Assembly: GCF_043380555.1 (NCBI RefSeq)
Contig: NC_091756.1
Span: forward strand, 55,508,841 to 55,572,840
Source: Nothobranchius furzeri
Taxonomy: Eukaryota > Chordata > Actinopteri > Cyprinodontiformes > Nothobranchiidae
DNA length: 64,000 nucleotides
Reading direction: 5' to 3'
Shown here piece after piece: positions 45,301 through 57,391 of this stretch. The first letter of the stretch is position 1, and each line of letters starts with the position of its first letter. Made by a program: the position numbers and the translations under genes. Below the pieces are notes generated by a model that was not told where the DNA came from, ran no database searches, and saw only the letters and a program-made list of their open reading frames with translations.

Positions 45301-47080
45301 TTGCAAATCTGCAACGCCTGCCTCCAGAGGGTTAATGTTTGATGATAAAATTAGGAAATTTGGGTAACGCCAGGGAAGAAATGCTTTGTAATAATTTGAC
45401 ACAGAGACAAAAATATAATTTATAAAAATCAATTCATTAGCAATGATGATGTAAGACAATTGATTATAAATGGTGATTCTAAGTTATATCAATAGCACAA
45501 TGAATGAGCTCTGATGAAACACAACCTTGTATGTTTTAAGAGCTTAACTGACTCAGGGTTTTGTTTTTTTCTTGTTTGGGTTTTATTATTGTTTTATTGT
45601 ATTTTATTAAGTGTTTTCTGTCAAGTGACCTTGGGTGTCCTGAAAGGCGCTTCTAAATAAAATGTATTATTATTATCAGAAAGGTGTGATGTATGGGTTT
45701 ATAAAATAAATGTGACTGCTTGATGTGGTTTAACAAGTTATCAAATTAATAATAATCCATCTAATGCCATTGTGAAGAGCCTACTACGCACCAGTATAGT
45801 GGAAGTTCTCTGTGTGGGAACCCCACACGGAGGCTCACCCCATACACACACTCCCCCCACCATCAACACCCTCCACCAAGGGCATCCCACAATCCACAGC
45901 AGACTCAGAACCCCCAACACCCCGCAAACATGTTGCGCTAAATCAGCCTGCCTTCCTCACACCAGCTGGAGCTCAGAGCATGCAGCTCTGACAGCGATAA
46001 TGAAATCATAACATTGGCATCCTGTTCTTTCCAAGGTCCCTCACAGAGCACCCCTTTTATCCAAGTCTCCTTGCTCACAGAAGAACAGAAGAAAGAAGAT
46101 TTTTAAAATTAAATATGAACTTCTAAAATCTACAAGCTAGATAATCATTAAATAAACGTTTGTTTATTGCTACTTATAATAATTATAAAACAAGGAAGTG
46201 TTCATTAATCTGTGCTCATTAATATATGTTTCAGCATGTTTACTTGACATGGTCATAACATTTGCACTCACACAAGAACAGAGTAAGCTAAAGTTAAATC
46301 CATGACACATAATTAGCCTTTGCTCCAGATCGGAGCCTCCGGATCAAAGAAGGAGTGTTTCTGAGATTCTTGGTAATATCCTCAAACTTGTCAACCTCTG
46401 GTTGGCTACACAATCATAACATGAGAACATTAAAACCAGATCACTCTGGTGATTCTTCCGTTCTAGAGAAGCTTCAGCCGGCCACCTGAAGCAAAAACCT
46501 CTTTAACCCACCAAAGCTTTTGACACGTCGTCAAAACCTTTTTGCACCTGCGAAGCTGATGCAACAAAATGTTCCTGCAGAACAAGCTGATTTGTTCAAC
46601 TCCTTAAGAGTTATTCCTGAGACGCAAACTAGTTCCAACTGTCATTACCTGGAGATGACTCTGGACTGACCTGGTTGTACTGCAAATTAATCTAGGGACT
46701 TCGGTTCGACCCCCCCCCCCCCGACATCTCGGATCCGAAAAGGGCGTCTCCACCTGGGTATATAGAACACAGTGAGATTGCTTCTGGATGTGGTTTTGAT
46801 AACAATCAACCTCCTAGCTTAATACAAACCAAATTATTTTACATCCAGAACTCACCTCTCCTAGACACGGAAGTTCTGACTAGCATCTCATTCACACATA
46901 GGGTCCATACATCACATCGAGTTATATCAATCACAGTAAATGCTTAGTTAAATTGTCATGTTTTGACAGTTTGAAAATAAATTTTTACTTTTATAAAATT
47001 AACTGTTTTCTGAATCAAAATGAGGTGTGTACAATCCCCTAATAAATAAAGAATCCTAGAATCTTCTGATTAAAGCACAA
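42378..47080. other. Repeat-scattered region, no host gene recognised
   Basis: Several open frames exist, the longest on the minus strand at 44377-44811 (144 codons), but none shows a family I recognise. A GCGCCCCCTAGTGTCCGG stretch at 42777-42795 and an AGAGGGCGGTGGGG near 43050 may mark a small TIR element. A short simple tail (TATTATTATTAT) after AAATAAAATG at 45655-45676 marks a retroelement end. A C run lies at 46710. Confidence 0.4.
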
Positions 47081-47215
47081 TAAAGACAAGGCAGGGTGAT
47101 ATTCTACAGTAGATTTAGATAGAGTATCCCAGCTTATTGGACATAAGTAGAGGAAATATCTATTGAGCTCTTAAAGTACTCAATTGACCAAACCCTACAT
47201 ATTGGCGAGCCAGCC
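47080..47215 (-). repeat. Dispersed repeat, inverted partner of 37,333-37,452
   Basis: It reads GTAGAGGAAATATC and CTCAATTGACCAAACCCTACA on the plus strand, the reverse complement of the first copy. It ends exactly where the tRNA-Pro array sequence begins. Confidence 0.75.
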
Positions 47216-47506
47216 AGACTTTAATAGAATTAACCACTTTGTGTTAGTTCTGATTACATAACCTTTTCATCTGGTATTATCAACTAGCAAACATGGAGAT
47301 CTTTCACTAACCTTCTGTTCAAGTGAAAATTCAGTGGGTTCAATACAATTGGGAGTTGGCTTAAAGAGAATGTTTTTCTTGGGTCTTTATTAAATGAATA
47401 ATAGGTTGTGTGTAAAGAAAACCCCAAACTGTCAGGTTTTTTTTTTCACTTCATTTATGTGTTTATCATACGCGGCATAAACACATCTCAATGATAATTG
47501 TATCTA

Positions 47507-47578
47507 GGGCTCGTCCAGGATTTGATCCCGGGACTTCTCACACCCTAAGCGAGAAGCATACTCCTAGACCAAAGAGCC
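47507..47578 (-). tRNA. tRNA-Pro (AGG), B-type, best preserved
   Basis: 72-nt cloverleaf with anticodon AGG. The anticodon stem pairs with one G-U and the T stem with one G-U. There is one mismatch in the acceptor stem (pair 6-67), and the T loop reads ATCAAAT. It is less damaged than all later B copies and lies at the array edge. Confidence 0.7.
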
Positions 47579-48037
47579 ACTTATTTTAAGATTAATTCTT
47601 CAGGTTACTCAAAGATTCAAGATAAAACTTTCACAGTTTATTACATTGTCCTAAGATAAGAATGAGGCTAGGTTTGATTTTGTATTCTTGATTCAGTTAG
47701 TAATTTTGACAACCACCTTGTGATCTTGTTTTTACCAATCCACATGGCAATCCTTTGAGGATCATTGTCAAGATTTCCATGACATTGACTGTATCTGTTA
47801 TGCTTGTGTATCCAACATTAACATGATGTCCTTACTCTTTGATTTTTAATATAGGGTAGAATTAAAATGACTAAAGAGTTGGCACAGAAACAAGATTTAG
47901 TTAAGGGAAAAGATTCATCTTTGAATGAGGTAGTGTTGCAAATAATTGAGTTGCGGTATGATCAGAAATCTTTCTCCTCTATTTCCTTTATTTATTTTCA
48001 GTGACTTCAAAACATGTTCTTCTTGGCAATGATAGCT

Positions 48038-48109
48038 GGGCTCATCTGGGATTGAAATCCAGGGCCTCTAGCACCCAAAGCGACAATCATACTCCAAGAC
48101 CAATGAGCC
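48038..48109 (-). pseudogene. tRNA-Pro (TGG) pseudogene, C-type
   Basis: The acceptor stem is intact (GGCTCAT/ATGAGCC). The anticodon stem GTCGC/GCTAG has two mismatches, and the B box is altered (GGATTTCAATCC). These defects are shared by all C copies. Confidence 0.8.
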
Positions 48110-48188
48110 TCTTGTTTAGGATTTCAAAATTGTCGAAACTCAAGGATTTAAGTTTCAAATGAAGCAGTTTATTATGTTGTCCTAAGAT

Positions 48189-48312
48189 CAGGGACGAAAT
48201 TTTGATTTCAGAAGTGGGGGGGACACAGCAGGCTTGTGCGGATTTGGGGTGGGGGTGTTATGTAAAGACCCTTTGACACGTCACATGCCCATCTCAATAA
48301 TTTTTCCATCCT

Positions 48313-48372
<60 letters not shown>

Positions 48373-50116
48373 AAGTTAAAAAATGTACAACTCTATTATC
48401 ATTAATATTTATTATCATTATTGAAGTGCAGTTTTGGCTGTTGACAATGGATAGGCCATTGTATTTATTGTTTTGGGTCTTTTTTTATTGTTTTTGGTGC
48501 AACATTTTCTAACAGGGAGTGAGATTCTTTTTTTTATTTAATTTTTGTTTGTTATTTTTATTCATTTAGAAGTTCTGGTTCTGGACATTTCAATGTTAAA
48601 TGAAGGTTTATTTGTTGCATTTTAAAGGGTGTACTTGCATTATTATGATATATTAACATTATATTAGTGGTTATTTTGGTCTAGATAATGTTGACAATGA
48701 TATCGTTTATCATCAACAATTTGTTGGACAAAATATCGTCCAGCAAAATTTGTTACTTTCCCAGGCCTAGTCAAAAGTATAAAAAGTATTTATACATAAA
48801 CGGTCCCTCCTGAGATCTGGCCATTATTTCATTTGCTGTGTTAGAGGACATGCTGAACTAATGTTTTACACATGATCATCACCCTAACATTTGTCACAAT
48901 GATCAATTTTATGTCTATCGTATCTTCATTATTTCAACCTCACCTGTGAGCCTCCAGCCTCTGCTCCATCTCCTCCAGGCTCTCGTCCTCCATCTCCTAC
49001 AGCCTCTCCTGCTGTACCTTCACCGGTCTCTCCTCCTGCATCTCTGTCACTCACCTGAAAAAAAGATGCATGAACTATAAACAGTGGGAGATTTTGGAAT
49101 GGAACAAACAGAAATATTTACAGGATGGTTCTAGTATGATTCACAATTATTATTAATATAATGTGTAAATTATTCATTACCAATTTGAGTGTATAAAAAC
49201 ATATTAAATATGTTTTTTCCCTTAAAAGTGTTTAAACAGTTGTTGCATTTCAACACACAAAAAATAAATGGAAAAAATAAGATAAATCTAATGAAAAGAG
49301 TACATCTTTGACATTAAGCTTAAAAAAATCTGTTGACGATGATGATACTGTTCATTTTTCAGAGCTTTTTAATGTGAACATATACATTGCAATAGATAAG
49401 TTTACAATAAAGTTAAATGATAAAAGTTTTGAAGTTACACTTCTACTACTACTAGTAATAATAATCATGATGATAATAGTAATAATAATAATAAATAATA
49501 ATAATTATAATAATACGAATAAATTGTGTCTGAGGAGTCAGTTATGTGGAGGAGATTAGTTTGTAAAAGTTAGTTTTGAGTATGTTTGTGAAGGAGGAGG
49601 TGAGTCTGAGCTTAATGCAGCGGTGTCACATGTTCCAACTTACGTTTTGACTTTGAAAGAAGTCTCTTATATCCACTTTCGTTTCTTGACATGCTGCCGC
49701 CTGGCTGTGCATAACTACCAAAGACTCACAAATGAACACTTATTCAAATGTTATATAATGGAAGCTGAGCTGAGCTCTGATATTACACAGCGTCTAGTTG
49801 ACGATGTGACTCAGTACCGGTGTTCCCTAGCGGCTCCAAACTAGCAAAACAACGTGAGCACGTTCTGTTTACAACTTGGAGTGACAGCAGCAACAGCCAA
49901 TAATACGTTAGCAAGTATCAGCAGAGCCAATAGATTAGCTTTTGGGCGGGTCTAATAGGAAACCGGTTTCCGTTTCGGTCCTAGTGCTCAATCAAATCCA
50001 TTTAATGGAGCGTAATATTGTTTTTGGACGGAAAAAAGTGAAGGGGACCGAAACTGCCTTTTGAAAAAGTGGGGGGGACATGTCCCACCCGTCCCCCCCC
50101 CAAAATTACGTCCCAG
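48189..50116. mobile_element. 1,928-bp hAT element inserted in the array
   Basis: The ends CAGGGACGAAATTTTG and CAAAATTACGTCCCAG are imperfectly inverted. CCTAAGAT is duplicated exactly at 48181-48188 and 50117-50124, and removing the element restores the C flank seen in other units. It contains an AT microsatellite and a run of C/T-rich CTCCATCTCCTCC (48965-49050), but I see no complete transposase. Confidence 0.9.
48315..48370. repeat. (AT)n microsatellite
   Basis: Fifty-six bases of AT repeats within the inserted hAT element. Confidence 0.95.
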
Positions 50117-50468
50117 CCTAAGATAAGAAACAGGCTAGGTTTGATTTTGTTAGTTATTTTGACATCAATCTTTTTTGTACCAATCAACATGGCAATTCTT
50201 TTAAGGATCATTGTCAAGATTTCCAAGACTTGACTGTATCTGTTATGCTAGTGTTTCTAACATGGTCATGATATCCTTACTCTTTTGGTGTTCAATACAG
50301 GGTGGACTTCAAGAGAATTGGTGCAGAAATCAGATTTTTTGATAAAGAGTTGCATCTTTAATTGAGGTAGTGTGTCAAACAATTGAATGCCTCAATGCAC
50401 AGAAATAATTTTCCTCACATTGATCTTTGTTCTGTTACTTCAGAAGAAATTAATTTTGAATTGAAGCT

Positions 50469-50540
50469 GGGCACATCCGGGAATTGAACCCGGGACCTCC
50501 CGCACCCGAAACGAGAATCATACTACTAGACCAACGAGCC
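50469..50540 (-). tRNA. tRNA-Pro (CGG), A-type copy 1
   Basis: Good T arm with TTCAATT loop. The anticodon stem CTCGT/GCGGG pairs using G-U. One acceptor mismatch (T-T at pair 4-69, from GGCACATCC on the plus strand). Function is uncertain. Confidence 0.7.
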
Positions 50541-51011
50541 AGGGTGCAAAGAGGTCAATCTTCAAGAAATTTCAGTTAACGTTCAACAATTTAATTGGTA
50601 GGGATGAACACCTTATCTGAACTACAAACCAATAGCATTGAAAACTAAGTCAGGATAGGCTGTACAGTATCTCACAACCGAAAGAAGTCGATATTCTTGG
50701 AATGGGTTGTCTATTCCTGGAAACATGGTACCATTTTTAATGTTTTCACGAAAATACTGAAAAATTAACTTTTCATCTAGTACTATCAACTAGCAAACGT
50801 GAAGATCTTTCCCTCACCTTTTGTTCAAGGGAAAATTCAGAGGGTTCAATACAATTGGGAGTTGTCCTAAAGAGAATGTTTTTCTTGGGTCTTTATCAAA
50901 TAAATAATGGGCTGTGTGTGAAGAAAACCCCATCTTGTCTGGTACTTTTTTCACTTCATTTATAAGTTTATCATACTTGGCAAAAACACTTCTAAACAAT
51001 GATTGTACCTA

Positions 51012-51083
51012 GGACACGCCTGTGATTTAAACCCGGGACTTCTCGCTCCCTAAGCGAGAATCAAACTCCAAGACCAACAAGCC
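51012..51083 (-). pseudogene. tRNA-Pro (AGG) pseudogene, B-type
   Basis: The anticodon arm is perfect (CTCGC/GCGAG, AGG). The acceptor 3' strand is scrambled (GCGTGTC), and the T stem (CCGGG/CACAG) has two mismatches. A T5 run lies about 30 nt downstream. Confidence 0.85.
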
Positions 51084-51543
51084 ACATGTTTAAAAAGCTA
51101 ATTCTTGAGGAAACTCAAAGATTCAAGATAAAACTTTCACAGTTTATTACATTGTCCTAAGATAAGAATGAGGCTAGGTTTGATTTTGTATTCTTGATTC
51201 AGTTAGTAATTTTGACAACCACCTTGTGATCTTGTTTTTACCAATCCACATGGCAATCCTTTGAGGATCATTGTCAAGATTTCCATGACATTGACTGTAT
51301 CTGTTATGCTTGTGTATCCAACATTAACATGATGTCCTTACTCTTTGATTTTTAATATAGGGTAGAATTAAAATGACTAAAGAGTTGGCACAGAAACAAG
51401 ATTTAGTTAAGGGAAAAGATTCATCTTTGAATGAGGTAGTGTTGCAAATGATTGAGTTGCGGTATGATCAGAAATCTTTCTCCTCTATTTCCTTTATTTA
51501 TTTTCAGTGACTTCAAAACATGTTCTTCTTGGCAATGATAGCT

Positions 51544-51615
51544 GGGCTCATCTGGGATTGAAATCCAGGGCCTCTAGCACCCAAAGCGACAATCATACTC
51601 CAAGACCAATGAGCC
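51544..51615 (-). pseudogene. tRNA-Pro (TGG) pseudogene, C-type
   Basis: Same anticodon-stem and T-arm defects as the copy at 48038. A TTTT run lies about 30 nt downstream. Confidence 0.8.
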
Positions 51616-52039
51616 TCTTGTTTAGGATTTCAAAATTGTCGAAACTCAAGGATTTCAGATTCAAATGAAGCAGTTTATTATGTTGTCCTAAGATAAGAAA
51701 CAGGCTAGGTTTGATTTTGTTAGTTATTTTGACATCAATCTAGTTTGTACCAATCAACATGGCAATTCTTTTAAGGATCATTGCCAAGATTTCCAAGACT
51801 TTTACTGTATCTGTTATGCTAGTGTTTCTAACATGGTCATGATATCCTTACTCTTTTGGTGTTCAATACAGGGTGGACTTCAAGAGAATTGGTGCAGAAA
51901 TCAGATTTTTTGATAAAGAGTTGCATCTTTAATTGAGGTAGTGTGTCAAACAATTGAATGCCTCAATGCACAGAAATAATTTTCCTCACATTGATCTTTG
52001 TTCTGTTACTTCAGAAGAAATTAATTTTGAATTGAAGCT

Positions 52040-52111
52040 GGGCACATCTGGGAATTTAACCCGGGACCTCTCGCACCCGAAACGAGAATCATACTACTAG
52101 ACCAACGAGCC
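52040..52111 (-). tRNA. tRNA-Pro (CGG), A-type copy 2, degenerate
   Basis: The T loop is TTAAATT, losing the invariant C of the B box. There is one T-stem mismatch and one acceptor mismatch (pair 4-69). Probably a pseudogene. Confidence 0.6.
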
Positions 52112-52582
52112 AGGGTGCAAAGAGGGCAATCTTCAAGAAATTTCAGTTAACGTTCAACAATTTAATTGGTAGGGATGAACACCTTATCTGAACTACAAAC
52201 CAATAGCATTGAAAACTAAGTCAGGATAGGCTGTACAGTATCTCACAACCGAAAGAAGTCGATATTCTTGGAATGGGTTATCTATTCCTGGAAACATGGT
52301 ACCATTTTTAATGTTTTCACACAAATACTGAAAGATTAACTTTTCATCTAGTACTATCAACTAGCAAACGTGAAGATCTTTCCCTCACCTTTTGTTCAAG
52401 GGAAAATTCAGAGGGTTCAATACAATTGGGAGTTGTCCTAAAGAGAATGTTTTTCTTGGGTCTTTATCAAATAAATAATGGGCTGTGTGTGAAGAAAACC
52501 CCATCTTGTCAGGTACTTTTTTCACTTCATTTATAAGTTTATCATACTTGGCAAAAACACTTCTAAACAATGATTGTACCTA

Positions 52583-52654
52583 GGACACGCCTGTGATTTA
52601 AACCCGGGACTTCTCGCTCCCTAAGCGAGAATCAAACTCCAAGACCAACAAGCC
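52583..52654 (-). pseudogene. tRNA-Pro (AGG) pseudogene, B-type
   Basis: Sequence matches the copy at 51012, with the same acceptor and T-stem breaks. Confidence 0.85.
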
Positions 52655-53114
52655 ACATGTTTAAAAAGCTAATTCTTGAGGAAACTCAAAGATTCAAGAT
52701 AAAACTTTCACAGTTTATTACATTGTCCTAAGATAAGAATGAGGCTAGGTTTGATTTTGTATTCTTGATTCAGTTAGTAATTTTGACAACCACCTTGTGA
52801 TCTTGTTTTTACCAATCCACATGGCAATCCTTTGAGGATCATTGTCAAGATTTCCATGACATTGACTGTATCTGTTATGCTTGTGTATCCAACATTAACA
52901 TGATGTCCTTACTCTTTGATTTTTAATATAGGGTAGAATTAAAATGACTAAAGAGTTGGCACAGAAACAAGATTTAGTTAAGGGAAAAGATTCATCTTAG
53001 AATGAGGTAGTGTTGCAAATGATTGAGTTGCGGTATGATCAGAAATCTTTCTCCTCTATTTCCTTTATTTATTTTCAGTGACTTCAAAACATGTTCTTCT
53101 TGGCAATGATAGCT

Positions 53115-53186
53115 GGGCTAATCTGGGATTGAAATCCAGGGCCTCTAGCACCCAAAGCGACAATCATACTCCAAGACCAATGAGAC
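53115..53186 (-). pseudogene. tRNA-Pro (TGG) pseudogene, C-type
   Basis: It has the C-type defects plus two extra acceptor changes, including the 5' end GTCTCAT instead of GGCTCAT. Confidence 0.8.
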
Positions 53187-53610
53187 TCTTGTTTAGGATT
53201 TCAAAATTGTCGAAACTCAAGGATTTCAGATTCAAATGAAGCAGTTTATTATGTTGTCCTAAGATAAGAAACAGGCTAGGTTTGATTTTGTTAGTTATTT
53301 TGACATCAATCTAGTTTGTACCAATCAACATGGCAATTCTTTTAAGGATCATTGCCAAGATTTCCAAGACTTTTACTGTATCTGTTATGCTAGTGTTTCT
53401 AACATGGTCATGATATCCTTACTCTTTTGGTGTTCAATACAGGGTGGACTTCAAGAGAATTGGTGCACAAATCAGATTTTTTGATAAAGAGTTGCATCTT
53501 TAATTGAGGTAGTGTGTCAAACAATTGAATGCCTCAATGCACAGAAATAATTTTCCTCACATTGATCTTTGTTCTGTTACTTCAGAAGAAATTAATTTTG
53601 AATTGAAGCT

Positions 53611-53682
53611 GGGCACATCCGGGAATTTAACCCGGGACCTCTCGCACCCGAAGCGAGAATCATACTACTAGACCAACGAGCC
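53611..53682 (-). tRNA. tRNA-Pro (CGG), A-type copy 3, degenerate
   Basis: The anticodon arm and T stem are perfect, but the T loop is TTAAATT and pair 4-69 is mismatched. It shares both changes with copy 2. Confidence 0.62.
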
Positions 53683-54152
53683 AGGGTGCAAAGAGGGCAA
53701 TCTTCAAGAAATTTCAGTTAACGTTCAACAATTTAATTGGTAGGGATGAACACCTTATCTGAACTACAAACCAATAGCATTGAAAACTAAGTCAGGATAG
53801 GCTGTACAGTATCTCACAACCGAAAGAAGTCGATATTCTTGGAATGGGTTATCTATTCCTGGAAACATGGTACCATTTTTAATGTTTTCACACAAATACT
53901 GAAAGATTAACTTTTCATCTAGTACTATCAACTAGCAAACGTGAAGATCTTTCCCTCACCTTTTGTTCAAGGGAAAATTCAGAGGGTTCAATACAATTGG
54001 GAGTTGTCCTAAAGAGAATGTTTTTCTTGGGTCTTTATCAAATAAATAATGGGCTGTGTGTGAAGAAAACCCCATCTTGTCAGGTACTTTTTTCACTTCA
54101 TTTATAAGTTTATCATACTGGCAAAAACACTTCTAAACAATGATTGTACCTA

Positions 54153-54224
54153 GGACACGCCTGTGATTTAAACCCGGGACTTCTCGCTCCCTAAGCGAGA
54201 ATCAAACTCCAAGACCAACAAGCC
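54153..54224 (-). pseudogene. tRNA-Pro (AGG) pseudogene, B-type
   Basis: Identical pattern to the other array B copies. The flank just downstream has a 1-base deletion (CATACTGGC instead of CATACTTGGC). Confidence 0.85.
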
Positions 54225-54684
54225 ACATGTTTAAAAAGCTAATTCTTGAGGAAACTCAAAGATTCAAGATAAAACTTTCACAGTTTATTACATTGTCCTA
54301 AAATAAGAATGAGGCTAGGTTTGATTTTGTATTCTTGATTCAGTTAGTAATTTTGACAACCACCTTGTGATCTTGTTTTTACCAATCCACATGGCAATCC
54401 TTTGAGGATCATTGTCAAGATTTCCATGACATTGACTGTATCTGTTATGCTTGTGTATCCAACATTAACATGATGTCCTTACTCTTTGATTTTTAATATA
54501 GGGTAGAATTAAAATGACTAAAGAGTTGGCACAGAAACAAGATTTAGTTAAGTGAAAAGATTCATCTTTGAATGAGGTAGTGTTGCAAATGATTGAGTTG
54601 CGGTATGATCAGAAATCTTTCTCCTCTATTTCCTTTATTTATTTTCAGTGACTTCAAAACACGTTCTTCTTGGCAATGATAGCT

Positions 54685-54756
54685 GGGCTCATCTGGGATT
54701 GAAATCCAGGGCCTCTAGCACCCAAAGCGACAATCATACTCCAAGACCAATGAGCC
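54685..54756 (-). pseudogene. tRNA-Pro (TGG) pseudogene, C-type
   Basis: Acceptor stem intact, with the anticodon-stem and B-box defects of the C group. Confidence 0.8.
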
Positions 54757-55180
54757 TCTTGTTTAGGATTTCAAAATTGTCGAAACTCAAGGATTTAAGA
54801 TTCAAATGAAGCAGTTTATTATGTTGTCCTAAGATAAGAAACAGGCCAGGTTTGATTTTGTTAGTTATTTTGACATCAATCTAGTTTGTACCAATCAACA
54901 TGGCAATTCTTTTAAGGATCATTGCCAAGATTTCCAAGACTTTGACTGTATCTGTTATGCCAGTGTTTCTAACATGGACATGATATCCTTACTCTTTTGG
55001 TGTTCAATACAGGGTGGACTTCAAGACAATTGGTGCAGAAATCAGATTTTTTGATAAAGAGTTGCATCTTTGATTGAGGTAGTGTGTCAAACGATTGAAT
55101 GCCTCAATCCACAGAAATAATTTTCATCACATTGATCTTTGTTCTGTTACTTCAGAAGAAATTAATTTTGAATTGAAGCT

Positions 55181-55252
55181 GGGCTCATCCGGGAATTGAA
55201 CCCGGGACCTCTCGCACCCAAAGCGAGAATCATACTACTAGACCAACGAGCC
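55181..55252 (-). tRNA. tRNA-Pro (TGG), A-type copy 4, intact fold
   Basis: All four stems form, with only a G-U at acceptor pair 6-67. The anticodon is TGG and the T loop TTCAATT. One of the best candidates for a working gene. Confidence 0.85.
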
Positions 55253-55726
55253 GGGGTGCTAAGAGGGCAATCTTCAAGAAATTTCAGTTAACGTTCAACA
55301 ATTTAATTGGTAGGGATGAACACCTTATCTGAACTACAAACCAATAGCATTGAAAACTAAGTCAGGATAGGCTGTACAGTATCTCACAACCGAAAGAAGT
55401 CGATATTCTTGGAATGGGTTATCTATTCCTGGAAACATGGTACCATTTTTAATGTTTTCACACAAATACTGAAAGATTAACTTTTCATCTAGTACTATCA
55501 ACTAGCAAACATGAAGATCTTTCCCTCACCTTTTTTGTTCAAGGGAAAATTCAGATGGTTCAATACAATTGGGAGTTGTCCTGAAGAGAATGTTTTTCTT
55601 GGGTCTTTATCAAATAAATAATGGGCTGTGTGTGAAGAAAACCCCATCTTGTCAGGTACTTTTTTTCACTTCATTTATAAGTTTATCATACTTGGCAAAA
55701 ACACTTCTAAACAATGATTGTACCTA

Positions 55727-55798
55727 GGACACGCCTGTGATTTAAACCCGGGACTTCTCGCTCCCTAAGCGAGAATCAAACTCCAAGACCAACAAGCC
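55727..55798 (-). pseudogene. tRNA-Pro (AGG) pseudogene, B-type
   Basis: Typical B defects. On its right, the B flank switches to C flank near 56030, so no C copy follows. Confidence 0.85.
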
Positions 55799-56244
55799 AC
55801 ATGTTTAAAAAGCTAATTCTTGAGGAAACTCAAAGATTCAAGATAAAACTTTCACAGTTTATTACATTGTCCTAAGATAAGAATGAGGCTAGTTTTGATT
55901 TTGTATTCTTGATTCAGGTAGTAATTTTGACAACCACCTTGTGATCTTGTTTTTACCAATCCACATGGCAATCCTTTGAGGATCATTGTCAAGATTTCCA
56001 TGACACTGACTGTATCTGTTATGCTTGTGTTTTTAACATGGTCATGATATCCTTACTCTTTTGGTGTTCAATACAGGGTGGACTTCAAGACAATTGGTGC
56101 AGAAATCAGATTTTTTGATAAAGAGTTGCATCTTTGATTGAGGTAGTGTGTCAAACAATTGAATGCCTCAATGCACAGAAATAATTTTCCTCACATTGAT
56201 CTTTGTTCTGTTACTTCAGAAGAAATTAATCTTGAATTGAAGCT

Positions 56245-56316
56245 GGGCTCGTCCGGGAATTGAACGCGGGACCTCTCGCACCCAAAGCGAGAATCATACT
56301 ACTAGACCAAGGAGCC
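56245..56316 (-). tRNA. tRNA-Pro (TGG), A-type copy 5, degenerate
   Basis: One acceptor mismatch (C-C at pair 6-67, from GGAGCC on the plus strand) and one T-stem mismatch (CCGCG). The anticodon arm is intact with TGG. Confidence 0.65.
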
Positions 56317-56787
56317 AGGGTGCAACGAGGGCAATCTTCAAGAAATTTCAGTTAACGTTCAACAATTTAATTGGTAGGGATGAACACCTTATCTGAACTA
56401 CAAACCAATAGCATTGAAAACTAAGTCAGGATAGGCTGTACAGTATCTCACAACCGAAAGAAGTCGATATTCTTGGAATGGGTTATCTATTCCTGGAAAC
56501 ATGGTACCATTTTTAATGTTTTCACACAAATACTGAAAGATTAACTTTTCATCTAGTACTATCAACTAGCAAACGTGAAGATCTTTCCCTCACCTTTTGT
56601 TCAAGGGAAAATTCAGAGGGTTCAATACAATTGGGAGTTGTCCTAAAGAGAATGTTTTTCTTGGGTCTTTATCAAATAAATAATGGGCTGTGTGTGAAGA
56701 AAACCCCATCTTGTCAGGTACTTTTTTCACTTCATTTTTAAGTTTATCATACTTGGCAAAAACACTTGTAAACAATGATTGTACCTA

Positions 56788-56859
56788 GGACACGCCTGTG
56801 ATTTAAACCCGGGACTTCTCGCTCCCTAAGCGAGAATCAAACTCCAAGACCAACAAGCC
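56788..56859 (-). pseudogene. tRNA-Pro (AGG) pseudogene, B-type
   Basis: Typical B defects, with a good AGG anticodon arm. Confidence 0.85.
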
Positions 56860-57319
56860 ACATGTTTAAAAAGCTAATTCATGAGGAAACTCAAAGATTC
56901 AAGATAAAACTTTCACATTTTATTACATTGTCCTAAGATAAGAATGAGGCTAGGTTTGATTTTGTATTCTTGATTCAGGTAGTAATTTTGACAACCACCT
57001 TGTGATCTTGTTTTTACCAATCCACATGGCAATCCTTTGAGGATCATTGTCAAGATTTCCATGACATTGACTGTATCTGTTATGCTTGTGTATCCAACAT
57101 TAACATGATGTCCTTACTCTTTGATTTTTAATATAGGGTAGAATTAAAATGACTAAAGAGTTGGCACAGAAACAAGATTTAGTTAAGGGAAAAGATTCAT
57201 CTTTGAATGAGGTAGTGTTGCAAATGATTGAGTTGCGGTATGATCAGAAATCTTTCTCCTCTATTTCCTTTATTTATTTTCAGTGACTTCAAAACATGTT
57301 CTTCTTGGCAATGATGGCT

Positions 57320-57391
57320 GGGCTCATCTGGGATTGAAATCCAGGGCCTCTAGCACCCAAAGCGACAATCATACTCCAAGACCAATGAGCC
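57320..57391 (-). pseudogene. tRNA-Pro (TGG) pseudogene, C-type
   Basis: Typical C defects. Its downstream flank has GATGGCTGGG instead of GATAGCTGGG, a variant shared with the copies at 58911 and 63404. Confidence 0.8.

Noticed and set aside
50814..50999. A 61-codon minus-strand frame (MFRSVFAKYDKL...) repeated near 52385 and 56590
   Set aside because: Its recurrence is explained by the tandem array itself. Another unit (54119) carries a frameshift, and there is no recognisable family, so selection for coding is not supported.
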